Of a stretch of 64,000 bases of DNA, positions 50,735 through 61,649 are shown one piece after another. This DNA comes from Hermatobates lingyangjiaoensis. Taxonomy: Eukaryota; Arthropoda; Insecta; Hemiptera; Hermatobatidae. Each line of letters begins with the position of its first letter. Position 1 is the stretch's first letter. The notes beneath the pieces are model-generated. The model was not told where the DNA came from. It saw only the letters and a list, made by a program, of their open reading frames with translations, and searched no databases. The stretch lies in the NCBI GenBank assembly GCA_026182355.1, contig JAPFBL010000563.1, positions 1 to 64,000 on the forward strand, given 5' to 3'. The position numbers and the translations under genes were made by a program.

Positions 50735-51850
50735 TTTTTGTAAATCAAATATCTCGTTTCCTCTCTTTGACTCATTTGTGTTGAAGTTGTCTTAATCGAC
50801 TTCTTTTTTGTTCAATTGTAACATTGAATCGTAAATTAGGGATGAACTCTACTGCAGGAGAAGTCAAGCTTTTTGTGAGTGTGTGCCAAAACCGGTGAAA
50901 TATCTTAACAAAAAAAAATCTTTCGCGTCCCAAGCAAAAATGTTTTCAGAAATTCTCCCAAGCAGTAAAAAACACAGTATACGTTGATGAAAAATACATT
51001 TATTTATCTTCGATAATCTACGACAGAGAATAAAAAAAAGTGTTTAATGAAAAATATTATTCGAATTTGTTTGACTAGTCTTCTTCCAATCCTTTTAATG
51101 GTGACACAGTTGGTGGTGGATTATTTTTGTTCACGAAAAAATTGTTTAGAGTTTGTGATATCAACGATTTATTGTTTCATTTCCTTATAAATTTCTTTAT
51201 AACAATTAATTGAGTTATTGAAGTTATTTATAACTGTTCTACTCCTTTGAAAATTTGAGGGGTGAGATTCAAAAAACAAAGCACTCAATTTTAAAAAAAA
51301 AAAAAAAAATGTAACTAGTAAGATATTCGTGATTTTTTTTATTAAAAGTTGCAAAACTAAATTAGACAAAGAGCTAGTAACTAATGAAGGAAGAATACTG
51401 CTGTACAAATGAGATAGTTACTTTGTTGCCAGAGGGTTTGCAAGCCGTGTGAACACACCAGTCCATTACTGCGGAAGTTAAGTAACATCAAAGAGGGGGG
51501 TTATTACTCAGATTAGGGTCTGAAATGTCGATCCCGTTTGCTAGTAACTGACTTTATGTCGAAAACTCCTTTCCTCTCTTTGACCTCATTTACATAGAAG
51601 TTGTTTGAACTTCTTTTTTTTCTTTTTTTTTTCAATTGTAACATTGAATCATAAATTAGGGATGGACTCTAGTGCAGGAGAAGTCAACCTTTTTATGAGT
51701 ACAAACCAAAACCCGTGAAATCTGTTTAAAAAAAAGAAAATTCTTCCGCCTGCCAACCAAAAATGTTTTCCGAAATTCACCCTATCAATATAAAACACAG
51801 TATACAATGATGAAAAATACATTTATTTATCTTCGAAACAATGTCCAAAT
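50735..51850 (+). repeat. Relic of a 5S rDNA repeat: spacer, 5S, spacer
   Basis: Two diverged direct copies of a spacer-like segment, 50735-51015 and 51560-51840, lie about 820 bases apart. Both include 'ttcaattgtaacattgaatc', aggagaagtcaa and 'gaaaaatacatttatttatc' ttcga. Between them, right before the second copy, is the 5S-like sequence at 51425-51545. That order is what an old 5S rDNA array (gene plus spacer, unit about 820 bases) would leave. Confidence 0.6.
51425..51545 (+). pseudogene. 5S rRNA pseudogene
   Basis: 'aagccgtgtgaacacaccag' tcc, 'actgcggaagttaagtaaca' tcaaag and a degraded box C (ggttattactcagattagggtctg) align in order with 5S rRNA (gttgaacacaccagtt..., ctgaagttaagcaacgtcggg, ggttagtacttggatgggtgac). 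It has many substitutions and would not be functional. Confidence 0.55.
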
Positions 51851-52650
51851 ATCAACAAATGTTTGAAACTTTCAAAAGAAAACATCAGATACGACCTTTT
51901 CGTCCGGTAGAAAACCTTGCACAAAAACTTTTAAAGATAAGGTTTGGGTACTTTCGAAAGAGAACGTCAGTCATATAAAACATCAGTCTGACAGAAGACC
52001 TGTCGCTGTTAATTAAAATGGTTAAATAATTAGTGTAAGAATTAAGTCAACATGTGTTAATTAAAATGGTTAAATAATTAGTATAACAATTAAATATAAT
52101 TTCAAATTAATTATTGATATTTACAAAAGAAATATGAATATATTATCTATGTAAATTTGAATCTTTGCTCTAAGGACTGCCTGGTTGGTTCACCTGTGAT
52201 TGCACAGTTCGTTGTCTTGACATCACTTGTGAATGGACAGTGTATCCCAGTTAGTGTTTTTATTGTAAATCAATGTAAGGACTATTAATCAATTGTATAC
52301 TTTAATATAAAATAACAATAGGTTATTTGTCCGACTTTCTCTAAAAACTTCCACATCACATCTATTAAAATTTCATGTTAAGAATTCGCTTATATATGAA
52401 ATTATTAAAATAATGCATTATTATTTTATTTTTTGTTATCAGTCTATGGTATTTTATAATGTAAAATTATTTATTTATTTGAATAAAAAGTCAATGGTGA
52501 GGAAAAAGTTGTTAAAATGGAGGATTAGAAGACAGGGCTTTGTGTACCAAAAACAAGCTACTGGCGTGCCATATTTGGCACGGGTGCAAAGGGTCTATGC
52601 ACCCATTGACTTGTGTAAAGAAAAGTGAAAATATACATTATAAAATGGGA
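51851..52650. other. AT-rich DNA, nothing recognised
   Basis: A 29-base segment (gttaattaaaatggttaaataattagt) occurs twice at 52009 and 52056. No gene. Confidence 0.4.
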
Positions 52651-52651
52651 A

Positions 52652-52850
52652 AGTCCGTCGGGCCCGAGCCTATACGATGTCAACTACTCGTTAAAGATCC
52701 CTACTCGAAATGCACTTTAGTTAGGCAAAATTTAAGACATCCAATTAATAATCTGTAGAATTACCGATGAAACAAAAAGCCTGTTAACGGCTGACGTTAT
52801 CAGCCGCTAGGGGATCGGTTTTTAACAATAATAAAAAAAAAAAAAAAAAT
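52652..52850 (+). mobile_element. SINE 3' half, tail type ii with poly(A)
   Basis: 'gtccgtcgggcccgagccta' tacgatgtcaactactcgttaaagatccctactcgaaatgcactttagttaggcaaaattta, then the tail hairpin 'gcctgttaacggctgacgtt' atcagccgctagggg and aataataaaaaaaaaaaaaaa. The tail ends in poly(A), which marks the true 3' end of this type. Confidence 0.8.
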
Positions 52851-54220
52851 AAACATACAGAATAAAGAAACACACTTACTAAAACTCAAATTTTTTGAAT
52901 ATAGAATATATATTCTATGTATAGAATAAAGAAAGAGATGGATTTTTCGAACATTTGAATTAAAAATAAAATTTTTAGAAAATTTTTGAAAATTTGAGAT
53001 GATAATTGTGCTTTTTTACTCTGGGAGTTAGTATTCTTCAATTTTCAGCTGGTGAAATATCAGATTTATACTATTTACAAACTCTGATAGATACAATTAT
53101 ATTTTATTATGATTTTTCAAAACATTTTTTTTATATGTCTTGTTTCTACTTTTAATTAAATGTAAAATAATAATAAAAAAAATAATATAAATAATAGTAG
53201 AGCAGAGAAATTGTTGATATCCTTCAGTTGGTGATACCGTGACGAAGTTTGGCAATAGCTAATTAGTATCCTTATTAATATTGTTGCTTCTAAAAGCCTT
53301 CATTATCTTTCCTTTTTGCAACATTCGTTAATGTTGTTTTAAGATAAACAATGATAAATTCATGTTTCGCAATTCCTACCCCCCCAATGTTAAAGTTCTT
53401 AATGTAGCAACCTTGTTCTGCGCTTTGATAGTGCAATGAAAAAGGCAAAAATTAAGTATATAAATAATGAAGAAATGGGTCAAGAGGTCAGAAGGAATTG
53501 CTTGTAAACAGAGATAGAAGTGACATTGATTATATTGCTATCTCTTTTCCTTTCACATGTCATTCCAAGGATTTATACAGGCTCACCCCGGTCTTCATTG
53601 AGCTTGTTTCTTCATCACTCAAATTAATCCTTAATCCTTGTCGGGAATTTTTTTTTTTTTTTATCTAATGACTTTATAATTCTCTAGATAAATTACCTTA
53701 ATTTAAATTTGTAGTTTTCTAAATGACTCTGCAGAGGGAACCACAAATACACATTGTAAACTTACAAAATTGTGTTCTTTTAAAGAAACAAATTAAAAAT
53801 AAAAAATATTTTTTAACCATTTTCCGATATAATTAACACTATTTCTTTATTACTATTTACAATTATTTTTTGTAATAATTTGCGCCCCAGACATTTATTA
53901 ATAGTGTCATCAGTGAGTAATATATTACGGAGTTGATATTGTTTCGTATTTAACTTTCAAATTTTTTTCTTCCCTATGTTCACTCTTTTCAAGTATTTTT
54001 AAAACGTTTTTAAAAAATAAACTAACGGTTTATTTTTATTTTCAATATATATCTTATGTTTTTAATTTTTTTATATCTTAATATTTTTTATTTCTTGGTT
54101 TTTATTTAGTATTATTTCATTTTATTATCTTACAAAATTTTATTACATTTTATTTACAATTCTGTTTTCTTCCCCTTTATTCTTCTTTAATTTTCTCTTT
54201 GATCTCGATTCTTTGGTTCT
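52851..54220. other. AT-rich DNA, nothing recognised
   Basis: Many T and A runs. No gene, no transposon ends seen. Confidence 0.45.
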
Positions 54221-54224
54221 TTTT

Positions 54225-54450
54225 TTATTTTTCACCTTCGCGGTAGCACTGCTTTAGCCCTCACCTAGAAATTCTTTAGTTGACTGTCGTCCCTCCGTCA
54301 TTTACATCTTTCTCTTGAGAACAGCCGCCATAACGGTCGAAATATTTAAAAGTGGGTCTGTGTTATGTTTCTTTCTATGTGTCACAGTTTATTTTAAGTA
54401 TAATCTGTCCTGCTGGATCGCATTTCGTTTTTCAAATATATATATATATA
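54225..54450 (+). mobile_element. Family C terminus, long tail
   Basis: 'tagttgactgtcgtccctcc' gtcatttacatctttctcttgagaacagccgccataacggtcgaaatatttaaaagtgggtctgtgttatg, then 'gtcacagtttattttaagta' taatctgtcctgctgga and (TA)n. The core is degraded (TTGAGAA for CTGAGGA). Confidence 0.65.
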
Positions 54451-54492
54451 TACTTTGAATTGAAATTGAAATCAGACGGTCCAAACGGACAA

Positions 54493-54840
54493 ATAATTAA
54501 AGTTACAGCTAGAGAACACAAGAAAAAGGACGAACACTCACGAATCTCGATTATTTCGGCGTCTTGCCGTCTTCAGGAGAGTAGAAAGAAAGAAAATAAA
54601 ATAAAAGGAGAAAGAATGAAGGAACGGAGACGTAAATGCGTCCACTGGCCGATGTAAACTAATCTAAATCTAAAGCCGATGAGTTTACATCGGCCAGTGG
54701 ACGCATTTACGTCTCCGTTCCTTCATTCTTTCTCCTTTTATTTTATTTTCTTTCTTTCTACTCTCCTGAAGACGGCAAGACGCCGAAATAATCGAGATTC
54801 GTGAGTGTTCGTCCTTTTTCTTGTGTTCTCTAGCTGTAAC

Positions 54841-54849
<9 letters not shown>
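54493..54849. mobile_element. Family G foldback with 168-base near-identical arms
   Basis: Arms 54493-54660 and 54682-54849 are identical complements as far as I can compare, with a loop of only 21 bases. As a result two 'proteins' with the same 50-residue end appear on opposite strands, which is an artefact. Outside are (TA)n on the right (54847-54890) and, on the left, unrelated sequence 'gaaatcagacggtccaaacg'. Identity this high implies very recent formation or ongoing arm-to-arm correction. Confidence 0.9.
54763..54796 (+). ncRNA. Hammerhead-like core, family G
   Basis: CTC (54763-54765), CTGAAGA (54766-54772), CGGC-aagac-GCCG, AAATAATC, GAG (54794-54796). GAG pairs with CTC. The putative cleavage triplet would be ATC. 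The complement of the same motif is in the left arm. Confidence 0.5.
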
Positions 54850-54895
<46 letters not shown>

Positions 54896-54954
54896 ACAGA
54901 TTCAATTTCTTCAAACATTTGATGTTGATATGTGATTTCTTATTATCCTTTGTT

Positions 54955-55015
54955 TGTAGGCCTATGAAAAAGGTTTTAAATAAAACCGAAACGTTGGCAA
55001 CGAGAGTTTGATTTT
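54955..55015 (+). mobile_element. Family F terminal fragment
   Basis: 'taggcctatgaaaaaggttt' taaataaaaccgaaacgttggcaacgagagtttga: the GGTTTT...AAAACC hairpin and GAAACGTTGGC end of family F without a partner. Confidence 0.6.
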
Positions 55016-55024
55016 TTATCCTGG

Positions 55025-55240
55025 AAAATTGACCGAACCCCGATTAGAGAACACACCTATATATATTTATATATATATATATATATATACAAGTGGTCTT
55101 CATCAGTGTTACAGTCATAGTTATACTGATGAAGACCACTTGATTTGGTTGAAAGATCTTAGTGACATTTCTGATATTTTTACTGTGGTTTAGATGTTCA
55201 TTTTATTTTACGTGTTTACTGCCAAATCTTACTGAAAGTG
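55025..55240. mobile_element. Family H arm and family A foldback around (TA)n
   Basis: 'gaccgaaccccgattagaga' acacacc ends in (TA)n at 55060-55088. Then a family A pair: left arm only caagtggtcttcatcagtgt, right arm 'actgatgaagaccacttgat' ttggttgaaagatcttagtgac...ctgtggtttagatgttc and tail. Confidence 0.65.
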
Positions 55241-55880
55241 TGTGTGAGAGAGAGAGGGAGAATGAGAGAATACAGAAAACTACCCAAAAACACATTTGGA
55301 TATTTTGACATCTATTATCAACCTTAGAAGAATTCCGTGGCATGAATAGGATAGACAAAAACAGAAATTATTATTAAGTACAAATATCTCAAAAAAAAAA
55401 CATTTGAAAAAGCGAAGTCACTGGAAGAAGATAGAATTAAGCTCTAGAATTGTTTGATACCCTGAAGTGTCAGTTCTGTTTCTTTTAAACAAAATATAAA
55501 TCAAATAAGTATTAAAAATAAAACACACAAAGAAATCACGATAGACTTTTAAAAATTGTATTTATCCGATCAAAATCATAAACATATTTTGTCGAAAACT
55601 CAGGAAATATGTCAAGACAGTTAAAATGTTATCCGAAACTATATATTGAGCTTTAATTTCCTAGGTGCTTTTATAATATAATATTCATTAAATATGACAG
55701 TTGAGAAAAAGTTTCTTTAACAACATAAGAAGTTTAGCAATATGAAAGCTGAATGCGCATCGCATTGAGATCTAGGTGATTTGCCTTGAGCTGGATGACT
55801 ACAGCCTAACACTTGCCCTGATCTTATTTTCGTATAATATTTGTTTTCGAATACCCTCACGTTCATAGGATTTAGCCTTT
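55241..55880. other. Unassigned sequence
   Basis: Short (GA)n at 55243-55262. No other feature seen. Confidence 0.4.
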
Positions 55881-55884
55881 TAGT

Positions 55885-56195
55885 CCTGTTCTAAGGACGC
55901 AAAGTGTGGCTCATTTATGATTTGGTACCTATTTTAGTAATCTAAGAGCTAAATTACCGTATTGATTCTATACTGGGCCCCTTATATTTGGCGTAACTCA
56001 AATGTATTTAGAGTAGGGACTATAGCGAGTACCTGACATCGTACTTGATGTAGGAGCGAATATTTAAAATCCTCTCCTAGGGACGAAATGTTCAAATTTT
56101 TTCTCCTCATGTATGAAGAAATCGAGGCCAGATTGAGAATCGAGCCAGTCAGGAGAGGAGTGCGCAAGCCACTTGGCTACCCTGGCATCATATGC
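55885..56195 (-). mobile_element. tRNA-derived SINE, tail type i, diverged
   Basis: On the plus strand: 'tggctcatttatgatttggt' acctattttagtaatc, 'gattctatactgggcccctt', gtagggactatagcgagtacctgacatcgtac, 'cctctcctagggacgaaatg' and a head ending 'gccacttggctaccctggca', similar to the head of 46868. Confidence 0.75.
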
Positions 56196-56199
56196 GCTA

Positions 56200-56880
56200 T
56201 CGATATAAAAAAAAAAAAGCGTAATTGATAGTGCAGCAGTTATAGTCGAGGTGTTTTACTATTCGTATAGTAAAAATTTAAACATCATTCCATTGAGTTG
56301 AGCATGGAAGGGGACTTAATACTCCTGCTGGCCTTGAAGTCCTAGTAATCGCCGAGCACATGCCTGGCTTGGTATTAATTCAAAACTTGTCCCACTTCAA
56401 CTGGCTTGTCTTTTTGTTGCTCGATGTCTGTTTTGTAAAAGGTAGTGTTAATTGCGTGATTATTGCATCCGTTGATCCATCTGTCAGCCACTATAGTGAC
56501 TTAGTACCGATTGGGAAGGCATTAATCTTCTACCAACAATAGTTGCTTTGCATAAACCGATTGATAAGTTTGACGAATGCGTTCAAGCCAAACAAACACC
56601 CTACTTCCACACCTTCAGTCAATATACCTTCTGCACTTGTCTGCTTCGACTTATCAACATGACATGTCATTTGGTTTTATTTTCATCTGAACAAAAGCAA
56701 GGACATTCAGTAATAGTGTATTTCCTTTGGTCTTGTTATTGATCTGATCTTTTTATTTTGCAGCAAATAGATTATAATAATGTAGTGCTTGAGAGCTTTA
56801 TTGATTAAGCTACAATATCTAATAAATATTATAATATTTTCAACGGACCAATTTTATAGTTGGTCTCTGTTCTTTCTGTG
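56200..56880. other. Unassigned sequence, moderately GC-rich
   Basis: Adjacent plus frames of 60 and 64 codons (56360-56742) contain no motif I can name; they may be a decayed retroelement. Confidence 0.3.
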
Positions 56881-56884
56881 TTTG

Positions 56885-56928
56885 TGTGCGCGTGAGTATG
56901 TGTATTCGGGTTTATGTGTATGTGTGCG

Positions 56929-56964
<36 letters not shown>

Positions 56965-57013
56965 ATATCTGTCTCTGTGTGAGTGGTGTGTGTGTGTGTG
57001 TGTGTGTATGTGC

Positions 57014-57067
<54 letters not shown>

Positions 57068-57250
57068 ATATCCTCTGTCTGAGTGTGTGTGTATCTATCT
57101 GTATAGTGTGTGAGAAAGTGTGTATGCACCTGTATTGTGTGCTTTGTGTAGGTGTATGTGTCCATCTGTGTCTGTATGAGTGGTGTGTGTGTGTCAGAGT
57201 GAGAGGGAGTGAGAGAGAGTGAGAATGTCCTCTGTCTGAGTGTGTGTTGG
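56885..57250. repeat. (GT)n and (GA)n microsatellite cluster
   Basis: (GT)n at 56927-56960 and 56988-57030, (GA)n at 57030-57062, then a partial second copy of the gt...ga...tgtcctctgtctgagtgtgtg order ending at about 57248. The cysteine-valine and threonine-histidine frames here are artefacts. Confidence 0.95.
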
Positions 57251-58950
57251 TTGATACTAGTAATAACCTGTTAACTATATAACCTGACGTCTATCTTTGT
57301 TTGTGTGTTCAAAATTTAATTAGTCTATTATGAATAACTCATATTTATTTTGTTATTGTAATATAATTACGATAATTATTTTTGTTGAATTAGTATTAAT
57401 TAGCTTTACTAATTATTATTGCTGCCAGTTATAAATTTCCATTAAAACTAAACTTCATCTTTACTAATTATGAGACACATGTTAAAAGCATTTCATTGAG
57501 AATGATGAGGAAATTACTAATCACTTTTCTAAGAAATAATTACTCATTAAAAGCCGAAAGTTATTTCGTTAAAGATGAACGCTGTAAACTCCAGTGTGAC
57601 AAAATCAGTGGTTGAATAGTGTTGGTTAGTCAATGCTTTCTTTGTCTGGTCTTTTCATCGACTAAGTCTGAGATTTGTAAATAAATTCAACTCCGTAATT
57701 AGTAATTGCCGAGTTGTTTCCGTAAAATTAAGGAAATTCCAATCGAAATTGGAACATCGGCTGTTTTTGCGATTTTTTTTTAAAATATGTACAACTTGTT
57801 ATTCTATTAAAAAAAAAATCACCGAAAATAAATAGAAAAAGGTTTTAATTTCAATAGGGTGCTGAGATTTGTTTCAACACCTGTTTAATGTAAAACCCTT
57901 GTGAAGCAATACCATGTGTATTCATGCATCAGTTGAAGTCTTTGTTGACTATAAAAAGTATATTTAGCGTATTACTACAAAAAAGTGTTGATTTGTTGAA
58001 TTAAATGCTTTTTTTTCATTCCATTTAAATAATGTATCACAACTATGCAAACCTGACCAAAAAAAATAATTCTATGTTAATAAGGTTTTTTTTCTTTTTT
58101 TTTGGGGGGAAGAGCATACTACAGGTTTTTCAGAAAGGAATTCTAACGAACAAACAGAATTGATTAAGAAATTCGAATTCGTTAAAAAGCATAGAGGTAT
58201 GTTGTTAAGATGGCATGTAAATCAGTCGAAGAGGATTACCAGGAGAATCGTAGGATGATAACTTTGGGATTAACTCTCGACTTTTTAACTCATATATTAA
58301 CTGAGAAAAGCATTTTTTTTTTTAAAGTGACAGGATTATAAATTTGATGAGATGTTAGCATCAGGTTATAGGATGTAAAATAAGATCCCAGTCACCATCA
58401 TTTCGTAAACTCTTTCAAAATATCTTCATAACTTCTTACTAGAACCTGCACCTATCCATTTTTAAACGGTTTCTCACGTTAGTTTTACATCTAATGAAAT
58501 TGTATGGATTCATATTATTCTTATTTGTCTCTGTTTTATAAGTTGAAACGAGATAATATTTCATTAGTAAATAAACCTTATTAGTAAAAGGGAATTTCTC
58601 TTCGAAATAGCAATGAAACAAGACAATATCTCTAAACCTCATTATTAAAAGGGAATTTCTCTTCAAAATAGCAGATTTTCATTCTGCACTTGTGTACGTT
58701 TAAATTGAAAACTAAATAGTCTACAAAAATATAAACCGATCGCGTGGCGACAAACTTTGGATTCATCCTTACCACCCACTCACACACACACACACACACC
58801 ACCATCGAAAAAACTTCACAAAATGTAATTCCGTCAAAATCTAGAGATCGAAATTTTTCACTATCACTATACTTTACTTATAGTAAAGTAAAAAGAATAT
58901 AAGTGTTCAATGAATGTGGTAAGAAAACATTGAATTATAATATATACATA
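57251..58950. other. AT-rich DNA; short (CA)n
   Basis: (CA)n at about 58782-58799. A 75-codon minus frame (58439-58666) has no recognisable motif and overlaps an imperfect direct repeat (aaaagggaatttctctt). No gene called. Confidence 0.45.
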
Positions 58951-58954
58951 TATA

Positions 58955-59128
58955 TGAATGATCAAACCACAATAAGAAATGGGAAAACAAGACTAAGCTC
59001 TTCCAACCGTAATAATCGGTCTTCGTCAGAGTCAAAAACGCAACTATAACTCAGTTGGAATCCATTTCTTATTGTGTTTTGATAATTGTTTTTTATTTCA
59101 CATGTTTATGTGAAATCTTTATATATAT
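58955..59128. mobile_element. Family A foldback, right arm long
   Basis: Left: 'aatgatcaaaccacaataag' aaatgggaaaacaagactaagctcttccaaccgtaataatcggtcttcgtcagagtc. Right: short interior, then 'cttattgtgttttgataatt' and the tail to (TA)n. The right core is deleted. Confidence 0.75.
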
Positions 59129-59133
59129 ATATA

Positions 59134-59244
59134 TAGGTGTGTTCTCTAATCGGGGTTCGGTCAATTTCGGTCAATAAATTGACCGAACCCGATTAGAGAA
59201 CACACCTATTCTATCAAACGGTCGATATATTATTGAATCTGTTA

Positions 59245-59245
<1 letters not shown>
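59134..59245. mobile_element. Family H foldback
   Basis: 'aggtgtgttctctaatcggg' gttcggtcaatttcggtcaataaattgaccgaacccgattagagaacacacct is a palindrome. The right side continues 'attctatcaaacggtcgata' tattattgaatctgtta into (TA)n, the mirror image of the 9217-9303 copy. Confidence 0.8.
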
Positions 59246-59289
<44 letters not shown>

Positions 59290-59455
59290 GTTTCGCGTTC
59301 CGTTCTTCGACGTGGGGAGATCTCTCTCACTTCGTCCTCTCTTCTAGTCTACTCTCCTGATGACGAACAACAGTTCGAAATATTGAATTCTGTAAGTGTT
59401 CTTTTTATTCTCTTTTCTGTGTCGTGCTTTGTGTAATTTAAAGTTATATATATAT
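59290..59455 (+). mobile_element. Family D-like terminus with intact core box
   Basis: 'ctctcctgatgacgaacaac' agttcgaaatattgaattctg: CTGATGA, C, GAAC-aaca-GTTC, GAAA. It lies between (TA)n tracts at 59245-59288 and 59445-59490. Confidence 0.6.
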
Positions 59456-59456
59456 A

Positions 59457-59499
<43 letters not shown>

Positions 59500-59502
<3 letters not shown>

Positions 59503-59690
59503 CAATGTCCAAACGACAGTAAAAAATCAGAAAAATGACCAAATCTTGGAACAAATGGTCTTCGACAGAGTCAAACTGATACTGTCGAAGGAAGACCACT
59601 TGTTTTGGTTGAAAGATCTCAGTAATTCTTGATTCCTACTGTCGACTGGAAGTTGATTTTTGTTTCACGTGTTTCTTGTTAAACAAATAT
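59500..59690. mobile_element. Family A foldback, right arm long, diverged
   Basis: Left: 'caatgtccaaacgacagtaa' aaaatcag...acaaatggtcttcgacagagtc. Right: 'actgtcgaaggaagaccact' tgttttggttgaaagatctcag, 'cctactgtcgactggaagtt' and the tail 'ttgtttcacgtgtttcttgt'. Confidence 0.7.
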
Positions 59691-59699
59691 TATTATAAT

Positions 59700-60780
59700 T
59701 AAAAGTTATTGATGTATCTCTTTCTATGTTTTTTAATGTTTGTTTACTATACATTAAGAATTCCTTTAATAGCCTTCTGTTTAAACACCCTTATATCTAA
59801 CATAATCTGTGTTTATAACACTCTGTATAGTTTTTTTTATTTATTTACAATTAAAGCTCATAAAATTTAATCGCCGTCTATATAATAATAAAGAAAGTTT
59901 ATTTTATATGAGTGGTAAGCATCGTAAAAAGAAAAGGCGAATATGTTTACGTTAATATTGCAAATTGAAGGCCAAACACTTCTTTTATGTTATATCTCAT
60001 TTAGGTGTTAACGATCTGTTTATGAATTTCTAGGTTATAAATTATTCGGCATTACTTTGAAGCATGTGTTATTTTTGCAACAAGAAGTCAGTTTGCTTGA
60101 TTTGTTTCGACCTTTCAGATTCATCTTCATGAGAATTTACCCCTAAAATCTGGGGTAGGTTCAAATACTTCATTTCTCCATATTTCATATAGAGTAAATG
60201 AAAATAAAAAATCATGAATAAGTAAAAGAAACATTTACTTAAATGTGTTGTACTGGGGTTTGAATTATAATTTATAGTAATAGTGTGTTTATACGATTAT
60301 TTCCTTAAATATTAATTTTACTTTGTTTTTTCAGGTAAGGATTAACTCAAAATACCAGCTTCATATTTGGTAAGAATGTTATTAATAATCATGTTACATG
60401 ATTATGATTATGATTATTATGATTAATATTACACTTCATTATCATTCTATAGTATCTAGCCTTCTCCTTAATGCATGGAGTAGTGTTACTTAACTTTCTG
60501 AATGTGATAATTTCTAATCTTAGTGGTCAATAAACTCAAGAACTGTAGTTCTTGATAAGTAAGCACCCCATCTTTGTACAACATAGGAAAACAATCGGTT
60601 CAATTAGAAGTAATTTTTACCGTTCAAATAAAAGAACTACGACTTTGCACTCGACCCTTGAGTTTCCGTTCTTTAAGAAACCGTACTTTCAAGTTTTTTT
60701 TTTTAATTTTTTTCCTTCCAAATAGCATAAATTATCATCCGGGTATTGGTAGTTCATAATGAGGGCAGAGTGAGACCGAG
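59700..60780. other. AT-rich DNA, nothing recognised
   Basis: No supportable gene. A weak PLE-like string at 60100-60135 (tttcgacctttcagattcatcttcatg) is too degraded to call. Confidence 0.4.
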
Positions 60781-60799
60781 TAGCCTAGGCTACTCCAAT

Positions 60800-61247
60800 T
60801 TCGCTTTTTAAGCAAACTATACCTTTATCATACATAAACAATATTGTTATTACATATTTTAAAGTATAATTAACATAAGCTAACTGTACTTGATGATTGT
60901 GATTTAAGTTATCATACATAAACAATATTGTTATTACATATTTTAAAGTATAATTAACATATGCTAACTGTACTTGATGATTGTGATTTAAGTTATCATA
61001 CATAAACAATATTGTTATTACATATTTTAAAGTATAATGAACATAAGCTAACTGTACTTGATGATTGTGATTTAAGTTATCATACATAAACAATATTGTT
61101 ATTACATATTTTAAAGTATAATGAACATAAGCTAACTGTACTTGATGATTGTGATTTAAGTTATCATACATAAACAATATTGTTATTACATATTTTAAAG
61201 TATAATGAACATAAGCTAACTGTACTTGATGATTGTGATTTAAGTTA
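60800..61247. repeat. 84-bp satellite, about 5.3 units
   Basis: atcatacataaacaatattg recurs at 60827, 60911, 60995, 61079 and 61163, exactly 84 bases apart, and units are nearly identical (aattaaca/aatgaaca variants). Since 84 is a multiple of three, a 130-codon minus frame stays open with a repeated 28-residue unit. I treat this as an artefact of the repeat. Confidence 0.95.
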
Positions 61248-61649
61248 AGTTCAGGTAGAGAATAGCCTAGCTATCCTCCCCTCTCATATGCCTATCCTAG
61301 CCACCATTAGGCTACCACTTACCAGTGTTACCAATTTCCAGATTTTTCTGTTTTCGGACCTATCTCAATCTCTATTAGCACAGAAATTCGAGGTTCTAGT
61401 GTACTTGTTTTGATGTAATGTTGCGTAAATTGAAAATAATGTAGCAGAGAGTTTTTATTTCTAATTGTGTAAAATAGTTTTATGTTTCAAAAAACTCTTG
61501 AAATGTTGACAGTTTGGTATGGTGAGTCAACTTGAGAAGAAAAAATGTTTATAGGTGGTATAACTTATTATTCTACAGCAAAAAAACGCCGAGCACTGAA
61601 ATACGAGTCTATTCTTTATCCCTCTCACACAAAAACAACACATGCTATA
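61248..61649. other. Unassigned sequence
   Basis: No supportable feature. Confidence 0.4.

Noticed and set aside
54352..54918. Two proteins on opposite strands sharing a 50-residue end
   Set aside because: Both are translations of the identical arms of the family G palindrome.
56789..57165. Cysteine/valine-rich and threonine/histidine-rich frames
   Set aside because: Translations of (GT)n and (GA)n microsatellites.
60785..61177. 130-codon minus-strand open frame with a repeated 28-residue unit
   Set aside because: It arises from the 84-bp satellite, whose period is a multiple of three; no start context, no known motif, and unit variation is not biased to silent sites as far as I can see.
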